Source: an uncultured Porphyromonadaceae bacterium (lineage in GTDB: Bacteria; Bacteroidota; Bacteroidia; Bacteroidales; Muribaculaceae). From it: a DNA stretch of 51,107 nt. Below, piece after piece: positions 16,770 to 24,947 of this stretch. A program made the translations under genes and the position numbers. Below the pieces are notes generated by a model, which worked only from the letters and a program-made list of their open reading frames with translations, ran no database searches and had not been told where the DNA came from. The stretch is taken from NCBI GenBank assembly GCA_905202215.1, contig CAJKRG010000014.1, positions 1-51,107 of the forward strand, given 5' to 3'. The first letter of the stretch is position 1. Each line of letters begins with the position of its first letter.

Positions 16770-16962
16770 CTTCGGAATGAGGCAGGTCTCCTGGCTTGTT
16801 CCCGTTTTGGCGTGCCTTCCCGGCTTGCACCAGTGGCATCGCATGACAGCGAGGTCGCCAAAACGTTTGGCATATGGAACTTACAGTAGCGGGTCTGCTC
16901 CGGATTCTCACCGGATTCCCTTTTGATCGGTCGCGCCGCAGGGCGTTTCCGAACCTTATTCC
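16770..16962 (-). promoter_or_regulatory. Cobalamin (B12) riboswitch
   Basis: On the minus strand the RNA holds the hallmark segments in order. First comes the conserved core at 16881-16919, containing GGGAAtCCGGTG and GCAGACCCGCTACTGTAA. Next is GCCACTGG (about 16830), and finally the B12 box AGCCAGGAGACCTGCCT (16780-16796). In this class, binding of adenosyl- or methylcobalamin turns the downstream gene off. It precedes a cobalamin-independent methyltransferase, the classic logic of using the B12-free enzyme only when B12 is short. Confidence 0.95.
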
Positions 16963-16966
16963 GCTG

Positions 16967-16997
16967 CAAAAGTATATAGAATTTATGAACGGTCAAA
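16967..16997 (-). promoter_or_regulatory. Promoter of the riboswitch transcript
   Basis: On the minus strand TTTG (16994-16997), a 19-nt spacer, then TACTTTTG (16967-16974). It places the transcript start near 16962, at the 5' edge of the riboswitch. Confidence 0.75.
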
Positions 16998-17077
16998 GAG
17001 ATTACAGAAAAATTTCCTTATTTATTTCGTGTAACAAATGGAATGCTTGTGTGTCTAATAGGCAGAACGGAATCAAA

Positions 17078-17572
17078 ATGAACGCAAGAGACTTCGAAAT
17101 CTTAGCCCGTAGCCTTCGTCCCGGTCTTGTCAGGACAGCACGCCGCATCGTGGATAACCCCGATGAGGCCGAAGATGTGGTGCAGGATGTGATGCTTAAA
17201 CTTTGGAGTATGCACGATAGTCTCGACCGTTATGATTCAGTCGAATCTCTCGGAATGGTGATGGCTCGTCGTATGGCCCTGAATGTGCTCCGTGCCCGTC
17301 ATCCGTCTGTTCCGGTAGAAGACTTCGGAGAATCGCCCGACGATCTTACACCTGAGGAGGTAATGGTGCGTCGCGAGACTTCAACGCACATAGATGCTGT
17401 GCTTGCCTCTTTGCCGGAAAGTCAGCAGACTCTTATCCGGCTCAGACATGTCGATGGCTTCGATAATGCGGCGATAGCCTCGATTCTCGGCAGTTCCGAA
17501 GGAGCTGTCCGAACGGCCCTCAGCCGTGCCCGGCGTCGTGTGGCCGAAATTTTTGCTTCCTCACCACAATAA
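17078..17572 (+). CDS. ECF-type RNA polymerase sigma factor
   Basis: A 164-residue sigma-70 family factor with regions 2 and 4 only. Region 2 holds NPDEAEDVVQDVMLKLW, which binds the core enzyme and the -10 region. Region 4 holds LIRLRHVDGFDNAAIASILGSSEGAVRTALSRARRRV, a helix-turn-helix for the -35 region. The frame is open back to 16874, but that part runs antisense across the riboswitch. ATG 17078 gives a normal ECF length. It is followed by a membrane protein and a secreted protein gene, so it probably controls an envelope regulon including its own operon. Confidence 0.93.
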   Translation: MNARDFEILARSLRPGLVRTARRIVDNPDEAEDVVQDVMLKLWSMHDSLDRYDSVESLGMVMARRMALNVLRARHPSVPVEDFGESPDDLTPEEVMVRRETSTHIDAVLASLPESQQTLIRLRHVDGFDNAAIASILGSSEGAVRTALSRARRRVAEIFASSPQ

Positions 17573-17605
17573 AAACGATCTCTTCACTATAATTATTTAA
17601 GGAAT

Positions 17606-18178
17606 ATGAAACATCAAAAGCCTCTCACCGAAGAAAGCGCGGCCCGACTTGTCTCCGCTTTTCTCGACGGCATCACTACGCCGGCCGAGGAGGAGAGCCT
17701 TTATGCTTTCTTCAAAGCTTCTGCAACAGGTTCTCTCCCGCCTGATCTCGAAGCTTACCGATCCATGTTCTCATGGTACTCCGCTCTGAAAGTTGAGGAG
17801 AAAAAGCCTGCGGTATCATTCTGGAACCGCTTCAGATACATAGGCGTCGCGTGCGCTACTGCTGCGGTTGTGGCCGGCGCATCGTTTATCGCTAAAGACG
17901 CTCTCGCTTATGAGAATCCTCTCTATGCGCAGTACGACGGAAGTTATATAATCCGCGATGGTCAGCGTATTAGCGATATGGATGTTATTCTCGGCACGGT
18001 TCTTAGGGCAGAGCGTCTTGCCGACAGTCTTGAGACTGTGGCCGCCCGTGAGGAAGAGATGCTTGACTGCGAGTACGACCGCCTGCTTGTCGAGACGGCG
18101 TTGTCTAATGTCGCTGACCCGACCCTTGCTTCAGAACTGAAAAATGAACTTCTTGACGAATCTTTCGAAAATCAATAA
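17606..18178 (+). CDS. Probable anti-sigma factor, single membrane span
   Basis: A 190-residue protein. The N-terminal cytosolic part (residues 1-70) has the spacing of anti-sigma zinc-finger-like domains (LVSAFLDGITTPAEEESLYAFF) but no CxxC. One membrane span covers about residues 77-98 (YIGVACATAAVVAGASFIA). A periplasmic part follows with an acidic helical end. Its place 33 nt after the sigma factor gene and this topology make an anti-sigma role likely, though no named family was recognised. The next gene begins 3 nt after its stop. Confidence 0.7.
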   Translation: MKHQKPLTEESAARLVSAFLDGITTPAEEESLYAFFKASATGSLPPDLEAYRSMFSWYSALKVEEKKPAVSFWNRFRYIGVACATAAVVAGASFIAKDALAYENPLYAQYDGSYIIRDGQRISDMDVILGTVLRAERLADSLETVAAREEEMLDCEYDRLLVETALSNVADPTLASELKNELLDESFENQ

Positions 18179-18181
18179 TAT

Positions 18182-19390
18182 ATGAAAAAATATATCGTAT
18201 TTATACTTTGCTTCCTGATTTGCTGTGGTCAGCTGTCGGCCCAGGGACGCATAGACAAGGTTATCGATTCGATGGAAGGCAAGCCCGATGTGGAGACCAC
18301 CTATACGGAACGTCGTTCGCCTAAAAAGAAAAAATTGATGATGACCTCGCGTATCTTCAATTTTGAAAATACATTTTATTTTGAAAAACTTCGGAAAGCT
18401 TTTGAGGAAGAACGATCCAATTCCATCAGTGCCGTCAAAACAAACAAACAGATGACTTATCGTTTCGATGACGACAAAGGGGTGAGTACCTATACTCTCA
18501 GCTGGAACAGTGATCGCGGGCCTTTCACAATGGTAATGACATGGCGCAGCAGCGATTCCAAGGACAGTTCATACCTTATGGGCGATGATATGCTTGATTT
18601 CGGCAACGGTGAATTTCCCATGGATGTCGAAGAGCTTCGCAAAAGGCTGGAAGGCAATTATAAGGATTGCAGTGATATCGGCGATATCGTTGTCCGGACT
18701 GTAGACAGTTTCGGTTGTCCCATAAGCATGACTTATAGCTCTTCCGACGGCAATTTCATTCTTGTTAAAAGTGATAAGAAACTGTCTGGAGACTGCTCAA
18801 AGGCGCAGCAGAATGCAGCTAAAGCCCGCAAACAGGCACAGATCGCCCGGCAGGAAGCCGCCAAGGCGCGTGCTGAAGCTCAGAAGCAGGCTGCAAAAGC
18901 CCGTCAGGAGGCCGCTAAGGCGCGTATTGAAGCTCAGAAACAGGCTGCGAAGGCTCGTCAGGAGGCGACTCAAGCTCGTGCCGAGGCACGACGTCAGGCT
19001 GCGGTGGCTCGGCAGAATGCGGCCAAGGCCCGTCAGCAGGCTGCGCAGGCTCAGGCCGAGATGCGGCGTCAGACGGCCAAGGCTCGCGCCGAGGCCCGTA
19101 GATCCGCTGCCAAGGCCCGTCGTGATGCGGCCCACGCCCGCAGAGTTGCCGGAGATGCTTGTTCCGGCCGTTCGGAAAAAATATATGATCTGGCATCTCG
19201 TTCCCGTTGTCGCATTGTTTCGTCGGCCGGTGTAGTCACCGAAATGAGCGCTCTCGATGCCCTTGATAATGATATCGTCTGGGCTGCTCTGGAAGATGCC
19301 GTAGACAGTGGGAATAATAAAATAACAACGACAACAATTTCGGGCTCGACCACCACAGTGATAATCGAACCCGAACCTGAAAAAATATGA
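18182..19390 (+). CDS. Secreted protein with a long Ala/Arg/Lys-rich helical repeat
   Basis: A 402-residue protein with a signal peptide ending near LSAQG. Residues 25-200 form a globular part resembling DUF5024-type secreted proteins of Bacteroidales (RIDKVIDSMEGKPDVETTYTERRSPKKKK). Residues 207-320 are an alanine, arginine, glutamine and lysine repeat with an 18-residue period. The C-terminus is a short globular piece and a threonine-rich end. The repeat should form a long, strongly basic helix or coiled coil in the periplasm. It is the third gene of the sigma/anti-sigma operon and so a likely effector or target. Function unknown. Confidence 0.75.
   Translation: MKKYIVFILCFLICCGQLSAQGRIDKVIDSMEGKPDVETTYTERRSPKKKKLMMTSRIFNFENTFYFEKLRKAFEEERSNSISAVKTNKQMTYRFDDDKGVSTYTLSWNSDRGPFTMVMTWRSSDSKDSSYLMGDDMLDFGNGEFPMDVEELRKRLEGNYKDCSDIGDIVVRTVDSFGCPISMTYSSSDGNFILVKSDKKLSGDCSKAQQNAAKARKQAQIARQEAAKARAEAQKQAAKARQEAAKARIEAQKQAAKARQEATQARAEARRQAAVARQNAAKARQQAAQAQAEMRRQTAKARAEARRSAAKARRDAAHARRVAGDACSGRSEKIYDLASRSRCRIVSSAGVVTEMSALDALDNDIVWAALEDAVDSGNNKITTTTISGSTTTVIIEPEPEKI
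18800..19150 (+). repeat. 54-bp tandem coding repeat (18-residue units)
   Basis: About six imperfect units, each of the pattern AAKARQE-AAKARAE-AQKQ (7+7+4 residues). Two neighbouring units starting near 18880 and 18934 are very similar at the DNA level. The repeat also opens long false frames on both strands. Confidence 0.85.
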
Positions 19391-19396
19391 TATTTT

Positions 19397-19756
19397 TTAC
19401 CAGTCGAACGAGAATCCGACTCTCGTCAGTTCGGCGCTGATCGGCGGCTGGAGTTTATATAGGCTTATCGAGCCGTGTATTACGGCCGGATAGTTGTCCG
19501 CGATGGATCTGCCGATACGGTAAGCCGCGTTTTCGAGCAGCAAAGATGGCTCGTTCATGCATTTTTTTACCAAATCTACAATTTCAGCATAATTCACGGT
19601 GTCGCCGAGGCTGTCGTTTTTCATCGCAGCTTCGGCGTCTATTTTTAAGGCTATGTTGACTTCGAACATATTGCCTGTGACGCGTTCCTGCGGATTCACG
19701 CCGTGTCGGGCGTGAATCCGCAGACCGTCGATGTGGATTGTTCCTTCGATTGCCAT
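19397..19756 (-). CDS. folB: Dihydroneopterin aldolase
   Basis: A 119-residue folate enzyme of normal length. Marks are IHIDGLRIHARHGVNPQERVTGNMFEVNI at the start, DTVNYAEIVDLVKKCM in the middle, and the catalytic lysine in SLYKLQPPI near the end. It splits dihydroneopterin to hydroxymethyl-dihydropterin and glycolaldehyde. Its ATG overlaps the rnr stop codon by one base (TAATG), so translation is probably coupled. It ends 6 nt from the convergent secreted-protein gene, with no clear terminator between. Confidence 0.95.
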   Translation of the reverse strand: MAIEGTIHIDGLRIHARHGVNPQERVTGNMFEVNIALKIDAEAAMKNDSLGDTVNYAEIVDLVKKCMNEPSLLLENAAYRIGRSIADNYPAVIHGSISLYKLQPPISAELTRVGFSFDW

Positions 19757-21990
19757 TATCTGCGGCCTTTACGGCGTTTTTTACCGACACTTTCCTGTTG
19801 GCGTCCTTTATTTTTAGCTTTGGCGGTGAGTTCGTTTACGCCTCGGGGAGGGTTCTTTTCGTCTACGATCACGAAATCGAGCTGTTTTTTCTGAAGGTCG
19901 GCGCGGGCAACCTGAACTTCAATCTGGTCGCCCAGACGGTAACGGTTGCCGTGCTTGCGCCCTATCAGACAATAGTTCTTCGGGTCAAAGTCATAGAAAT
20001 CGTCGGCAAGATCGCGCATTGGTACCAGGCCTTCGCATTTGTTGTCATCGAGTTCCACGTACAGGCCCCATTCCGTCACTCCCGAAATCATGCCTTTGAA
20101 TACTTCGCCGAGGTGGTCGCCCATGTATTCTACGGCCTTGTATTTTATGGAGGCTCGTTCGGCATTGGCAGCCAGCTGCTCCATATCCGAGGAATGTTTG
20201 CATTGTTCCTCGAGTTTCTCGAGGTTTACACTACGTCCGCCGGCGAGATAGCGTTCAAGCAGACGGTGTACCATCATGTCGGGGTAGCGGCGGATCGGCG
20301 ATGTGAAGTGAGTGTAGTATTCGAAGCCAAGACCATAGTGGCCGATGTTGGTTGTCGTGTAGATGGCCTTGGCCATGGAGCGTATAGCAAGCGTGGACAG
20401 GAAATTTTCCTCACCTTTGCCTTTTATGTCCTTGAGCATCTTGTTGATCGAGCGGTTGATTTCGCGCGGAGTGCCGCTGGTCTTCAGCTTATAACCGAAT
20501 GTGCGGCTCAGTTCGGCGAGATTGGCGAGGCGCTCGGGGTCGGGCTGGTCGTGTACCCGGTATACGAATGCCTTTGCTTTCTTCCGTTTCGGAACCAGTC
20601 CTATTGTCGTGGCTACAGTCTTGTTTGCGAGAAGCATGAATTCCTCGATGAGCTTGTTGGCATCTTTGGATTCTTTGAAGAATACCGATATCGGATGCCC
20701 GTGCTCATCTATGTCGAAGCGGACTTCCGCACGGTCGAAATCAACAGATCCGTTATCGTAGCGGTTCGCACGTAGTATTTTGGCGAGATGGTCAAGAAGC
20801 AGGATTTCTTCGGCGTAGTCGCCATTGCCGGTTTCGATGACGTCCTGTGCTTCCTCATATGTGAACCGACGGTTACTTCGTGTGACAGTACGGCATATGC
20901 GTGAATTGAGCACTTTGGCGTTTTTGTCCATTTCGAAAACGCATGAGAACGTGAGTTTGTCTTCGTCCGGACGCAGCGAGCATATGCCGTTGCTCAGATG
21001 CTCGGGAAGCATCGGCACTACGCGGTCGACGAGATATACGCTTGTTGCCCGGTCGCGCGCCTCTCGGTCGAGTGCCGTATCGGGTTTGACATAGTGAGTC
21101 ACATCGGCTATGTGCACGCCGATCTCATAATTGCCGTTGGGAAGTACTCGCACGGAAAGAGCGTCGTCGAAGTCTTTAGCGTCGCGCGGGTCGATTGTGA
21201 ATGTCGTCACGTCGCGCATATCCTCGCGGGCTGCCACTACCTCCGGCGTAATTCCGGCATCTATCTTTTCGGCGGCTTTTTCGACAGATTCGGGATAACG
21301 GTAGGGTAGCCCGAATTCTGCAAGAATCGCGTGCATTTCCGTGTCGTTCTTTCCGGTTTCGCCGAGAATGTCCACAACTTCGCCCTGCGGATTCTTGGCG
21401 TCATCGGGCCAGTGTGTGATACGGACTATGGCTTTGTCGCCGTTTTTGCCTCCTTTGAGTTTTGTGCGTGGAAGATAGATATCTGTCGCGAGATATTTCG
21501 AGTCTGTCAGCAGATATGCCAGCCGCTTGTCGACCTTTAGGGTTCCTATGAATACCTGGTCTTTTTTCTCTATTATTTCGGTTACTTCGGCTTCCGGTTC
21601 CTTGCCTTTCACGCGGGCCGCAATGGCGATCGCCACCCGGTCGCCGTTGAGCGCGTGCATCGAATTGCGCTCGGCGACGAATATCTCTTCACCGTCGGTA
21701 TCGGTGATCACGCTGTTTTTGCCGTTCGACCGTCTGACGAATATGCCTTCGGCGCTTACAGTGCGCTGTGGCGACTTATATTTGCCTGGTGCTGTCTCGA
21801 TAAGGTCGCCGTCGAAAGCAAGTTCGGCAAGATAAAGCGCCACCGTACGATAGGCCGCCGTGCTGTCGGCTCCTATCGCATGGCTGAGCTGCCTGTAGTT
21901 GAAAAGCTCGTTAGGATGTGCGGCTATGTAATTGTCTACGTCGGTCTTAAGCTGACGTCCTTTCTGTTTGGTGTTGTTCTTTTTTGCCAT
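19756..21990 (-). CDS. rnr: Ribonuclease R
   Basis: A 744-residue 3'-5' exoribonuclease. The start MAKKNNTKQKGRQ at 21990 is preferred; an ATG six codons upstream is possible. It has an N-terminal winged helix and cold-shock domains. The RNB catalytic domain has the aspartate cluster TIDPRDAKDFDDALS. The C-terminal S1 domain (FKGMISGVTEWGLYVELDDNKCEGLVPM) leads into a basic tail, KGRQQESVGKKRRKGRR. It degrades structured RNA, rRNA fragments and tmRNA-tagged messages. It is followed by folB in a one-base overlap. Confidence 0.97.
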   Translation of the reverse strand: MAKKNNTKQKGRQLKTDVDNYIAAHPNELFNYRQLSHAIGADSTAAYRTVALYLAELAFDGDLIETAPGKYKSPQRTVSAEGIFVRRSNGKNSVITDTDGEEIFVAERNSMHALNGDRVAIAIAARVKGKEPEAEVTEIIEKKDQVFIGTLKVDKRLAYLLTDSKYLATDIYLPRTKLKGGKNGDKAIVRITHWPDDAKNPQGEVVDILGETGKNDTEMHAILAEFGLPYRYPESVEKAAEKIDAGITPEVVAAREDMRDVTTFTIDPRDAKDFDDALSVRVLPNGNYEIGVHIADVTHYVKPDTALDREARDRATSVYLVDRVVPMLPEHLSNGICSLRPDEDKLTFSCVFEMDKNAKVLNSRICRTVTRSNRRFTYEEAQDVIETGNGDYAEEILLLDHLAKILRANRYDNGSVDFDRAEVRFDIDEHGHPISVFFKESKDANKLIEEFMLLANKTVATTIGLVPKRKKAKAFVYRVHDQPDPERLANLAELSRTFGYKLKTSGTPREINRSINKMLKDIKGKGEENFLSTLAIRSMAKAIYTTTNIGHYGLGFEYYTHFTSPIRRYPDMMVHRLLERYLAGGRSVNLEKLEEQCKHSSDMEQLAANAERASIKYKAVEYMGDHLGEVFKGMISGVTEWGLYVELDDNKCEGLVPMRDLADDFYDFDPKNYCLIGRKHGNRYRLGDQIEVQVARADLQKKQLDFVIVDEKNPPRGVNELTAKAKNKGRQQESVGKKRRKGRR

Positions 21991-22007
21991 GTGTGATGAA
22001 GTATACA

Positions 22008-22050
22008 ATGCCCGCGGGCGTTTCTTATATTAGAACACGTCCGCGGGTAT
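22008..22050 (-). terminator. GC-rich hairpin after gyrB
   Basis: CCCGCGGGCGT (22011-22021) pairs with ACGTCCGCGGG (22037-22047) with one wobble. Outer AT pairs and inner TTCT/AGAA pairs extend the stem. It lies 26 nt after the gyrB stop. A T-run is weak (ATTGTATACTT), so termination may be partial and rnr could be read through. Confidence 0.55.
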
Positions 22051-22075
22051 TATCGTTCAATAGGAGAGTTTAAGA

Positions 22076-24007
22076 TTAGGCATCAACATTCGCGTAGGTG
22101 GCGTTGGCTTCGATGAAGTCGCGGCGCGGGCCTACATCCTCGCCCATAAGCATAGAGAAGATTCTGTCGGCTTCTGCCGCATCGCTTATCTGTACCTGTT
22201 TGAGAATTCGGCCTTCAGGACTCATTGTGGTAGTGCGCAATTCTTCGTCGCTCATCTCGCCGAGACCTTTGTAGCGCTGAACGTTGGTGCGTTCACCGTA
22301 TTTCGCTATGAATTGCTGTACCTGCATGTCGTTCCAGCAATATTCTTCGTTCTTGCCCATCTTACATTTATATAATGGAGGCGAGGCGAGGTAGAGATAT
22401 CCTTGCTCGATGAGCGGACGCATGCGGCGGAAGAAGAATGTCATCAGCAGAGTGGCGATATGGGCACCGTCGACATCGGCATCGGTCATGATTATGACTT
22501 TGTGGTATGCCAGTTTCGACAGGTTCGGAGCCTTTGGATCCTCTTCTGTGCCGATGCTGACGCGGAGAGCTCGGAAAAGATTGGTGATTTCCTGACTGTC
22601 GAAAATTCGGTGATCCATGGCTTTCTCCACATTCAGAATCTTGCCTCGAAGCGGGAGAACGGCCTGGAAACGGCGGTCGCGGGCCTGTTTTGCTGTTCCG
22701 CCTGCCGAGTCACCCTCGACGAGGAAAATCTCGCAGTCCTCGGCCGTACGGCTTGAGCAGTCGGTGAGTTTGCCTGGAAGACCGGCGCCGAAGAGAGGTG
22801 ATTTACGCAGCACTTTCTGACGTGCGGCAAGGGCCGCATGGCGTGCCTGGGCTGCAAGAACCACTTTTTCTACTATTACTTTGGCCTCCTTTGGATGCTC
22901 CTCCAGATAGTTGCGCAGAGCCTCGCTTACAGAAGTCTGGACTGCGCCTATCACTTCGTTGTTTCCGAGTTTGGTCTTGGTCTGTCCCTCGAACTGGGGC
23001 TCCATCACTTTCACGGAAATTACTGCCGTAAGACCGTCGCGGAAGTCATCGCTCGCAATCTCTACCTTGGCGTTCTTTAGAAGGTTGTTGTCTTCGGCGT
23101 ATTTCTTCAGTGTCGAGGTGAGACCGCGACGGAAACCTGTCAGGTGAGTGCCGCCTTCAATGGTGTTGATGTTGTTGACGAAAGAATAGATGTTTTCGTT
23201 CGAAGTCGTGTTGTATGTCAGCGCCACTTCAACGGGAATACCCATTTTTTCGGTGTTGAGGTCGATCACATCGTTGATCAGCGACTCTTTGTTCGAGTCG
23301 ATATACTCTACGAATTCGCGCAGACCCGACTGTGAGTAAAATGTCTCGGTGCGCGGATGGCCTTCGGCATCGAGTTCGCGCATATCGGTCAGGTGCAGCG
23401 TTATGCCCGAGTTAAGGAATGCCAGGTCGCGGAGACGATTGGCGAGCGTGGAGTAGTTGTAGACTGTGGTGGTGAAAATAGAGCCGTCGGGCTTGAATGT
23501 CACGCTTGTGCCGGTGGTGTCGCTTTCGCCGATTATATCGACACTGCTTGTCGGCTTACCGCAGGAATATTCCTGGGCATAGATTTTGCCGCCGCGCCGC
23601 ACCTCGGCGCGCAGATAGGTCGACAGCGCGTTCACGCAGGATACGCCTACGCCGTGAAGACCACCCGACACCTTGTAGGAACCCTTGTCGAACTTGCCGC
23701 CGGCATGAAGCACTGTCAGCACCACTTCGAGAGCGCTTTTGTGCTCTTTCTCGTGCATATCCACAGGAATACCACGGCCATTGTCGACAACAGTTATTGA
23801 ATTGTCGGCGTTTATGGTCACTTGTATGTCTGAAGCGAATCCGGCAAGAGCCTCGTCGATCGAATTGTCGACTACCTCGTATACCAGATGATGCAAGCCT
23901 TTTTCAGAGATGTCGCCGATATACATTGCGGGACGCTTGCGAACGGCCTCAAGGCCTTCGAGCACCTGAATGTTACTGGCGCTGTACTCCTCATTCTGTT
24001 CTGCCAT
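22076..24007 (-). CDS. gyrB: DNA gyrase subunit B
   Basis: A 643-residue type IIA topoisomerase B subunit. The GHKL ATPase domain has EVVDNSIDEALAGF, DNGRGIPVDMH and GGLHGVGVSCVNAL. The transducer follows. The TOPRIM domain has EIFLVEGDSAGGTAKQARDR and IMTDADVDGAHI, where metal is bound, and the end is QRYKGLGEMSDEEL. With GyrA it puts negative supercoils into DNA using ATP. Length and the starting phrase SASNIQVLEGLEAVRKRPAMYIG match GyrB rather than ParE, though ParE is hard to exclude without gyrA context. Confidence 0.95.
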   Translation of the reverse strand: MAEQNEEYSASNIQVLEGLEAVRKRPAMYIGDISEKGLHHLVYEVVDNSIDEALAGFASDIQVTINADNSITVVDNGRGIPVDMHEKEHKSALEVVLTVLHAGGKFDKGSYKVSGGLHGVGVSCVNALSTYLRAEVRRGGKIYAQEYSCGKPTSSVDIIGESDTTGTSVTFKPDGSIFTTTVYNYSTLANRLRDLAFLNSGITLHLTDMRELDAEGHPRTETFYSQSGLREFVEYIDSNKESLINDVIDLNTEKMGIPVEVALTYNTTSNENIYSFVNNINTIEGGTHLTGFRRGLTSTLKKYAEDNNLLKNAKVEIASDDFRDGLTAVISVKVMEPQFEGQTKTKLGNNEVIGAVQTSVSEALRNYLEEHPKEAKVIVEKVVLAAQARHAALAARQKVLRKSPLFGAGLPGKLTDCSSRTAEDCEIFLVEGDSAGGTAKQARDRRFQAVLPLRGKILNVEKAMDHRIFDSQEITNLFRALRVSIGTEEDPKAPNLSKLAYHKVIIMTDADVDGAHIATLLMTFFFRRMRPLIEQGYLYLASPPLYKCKMGKNEEYCWNDMQVQQFIAKYGERTNVQRYKGLGEMSDEELRTTTMSPEGRILKQVQISDAAEADRIFSMLMGEDVGPRRDFIEANATYANVDA

Positions 24008-24049
24008 ATCTTATGTATGCTTTGGAAATTTGGATCATATTTTAGCATA

Positions 24050-24081
24050 CAAAGGTAGTGAAAATTCCTCATTCAGGCAAA
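24050..24081 (-). promoter_or_regulatory. Promoter of gyrB
   Basis: On the minus strand TTTG (24078-24081), a 20-nt spacer, then TACCTTTG (24050-24057). It predicts a leader of about 37 nt. Confidence 0.8.
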
Positions 24082-24095
24082 TAAAAATCCCCGAG

Positions 24096-24944
24096 TCAAT
24101 AGTCTGTTTCGAGAGAATAGCGTTCGCGGCTGTATGACTTTTTTTCTTTACCTTCGTTTTCGAAACGCACGCTGTTGCCGAAACGTGCCTTGGTAATCGC
24201 CTCGCGGTTGTTGGCATAATATTCCTGATCTTTCAATGCTTTTTTGCGCTCAACGCCAGCATATGATTCAGACGAATATATGGGCTGTATGGCTGTGTCG
24301 GAAGTTTCTATTCCGGTGGCTGTCATCGTCATGTCGTTGTCGCTTTCGGCGGCGAGTATTAGGCCCGGCAATCCGTGAAATTTCCAGGGTCCGTCCTGAA
24401 CGGGTATTTCGGGTGTGAACCATGCACGCCATTCACGTCCATGATAATTTGTACGGGCCATGATGCACTCGTAGCCAAGAACGGTGCGTGTCGAATCACC
24501 TTCGATTTCCCATTCCATTTCTGCGAACGGCTCGGTATAGCGGCCCGGTTCATGTGCCCAGCTGTCGTATACCGCTATTTCTTTTTTGCCGAAATCCTTG
24601 AGAATATAGGTATCTACTCTTTTCATCGGGGCATTTCCTTTGGACATGTCGATAGAGGTGATCGAACCGTCGGCGCCTGTGGTCATCCATGCCGCCATCT
24701 GGATTTTTTGCAAGGCCTTTTTCCCTTCAGGAGTTGAAGTCATCGAGTCGCAGTATTGACTCATTTCGTTGAAATATTTGGAGCCGTCTTTTCCTGAAAG
24801 GAGTATCATCGTCGTCTTGCCGAGTTTGTCATCCTGTGCGTAAATATGTTTTGTTTCCTCATATGATACTTTTAAAGATGCTTTTTGGGCGATCGCGCCG
24901 GTCGCAATGAAAGCTGTAGCGCAGAGAAGCAGAAATTTTTTCAT
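24096..24944 (-). CDS. GLPGLI family exported protein
   Basis: A 282-residue protein with a signal peptide (MKKFLLLCATAFIATGAIAQ). It has the family-naming phrase GPWKFHGLPGLILAAES, preceded by GYECIMARTNYHGREWRAWFTPEIPV. GLPGLI proteins are common in Bacteroidota and are typically encoded next to outer-membrane barrels with a carboxypeptidase-like plug domain; their biochemical role is unknown. It starts 3 nt after the stop of just such a gene. Confidence 0.92.
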   Translation of the reverse strand: MKKFLLLCATAFIATGAIAQKASLKVSYEETKHIYAQDDKLGKTTMILLSGKDGSKYFNEMSQYCDSMTSTPEGKKALQKIQMAAWMTTGADGSITSIDMSKGNAPMKRVDTYILKDFGKKEIAVYDSWAHEPGRYTEPFAEMEWEIEGDSTRTVLGYECIMARTNYHGREWRAWFTPEIPVQDGPWKFHGLPGLILAAESDNDMTMTATGIETSDTAIQPIYSSESYAGVERKKALKDQEYYANNREAITKARFGNSVRFENEGKEKKSYSRERYSLETDY

Positions 24945-24947
24945 AAT

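Noticed and set aside
18762..19235. 157-residue plus-strand ORF and matching minus-strand frames
   Set aside because: Created by the 54-bp repeat read in other frames; the in-frame secreted protein explains the sequence.
19738..20775. 345-residue plus-strand ORF
   Set aside because: It lies wholly antisense to rnr, which has complete RNase R motifs; the frame is open because of skewed codon use.
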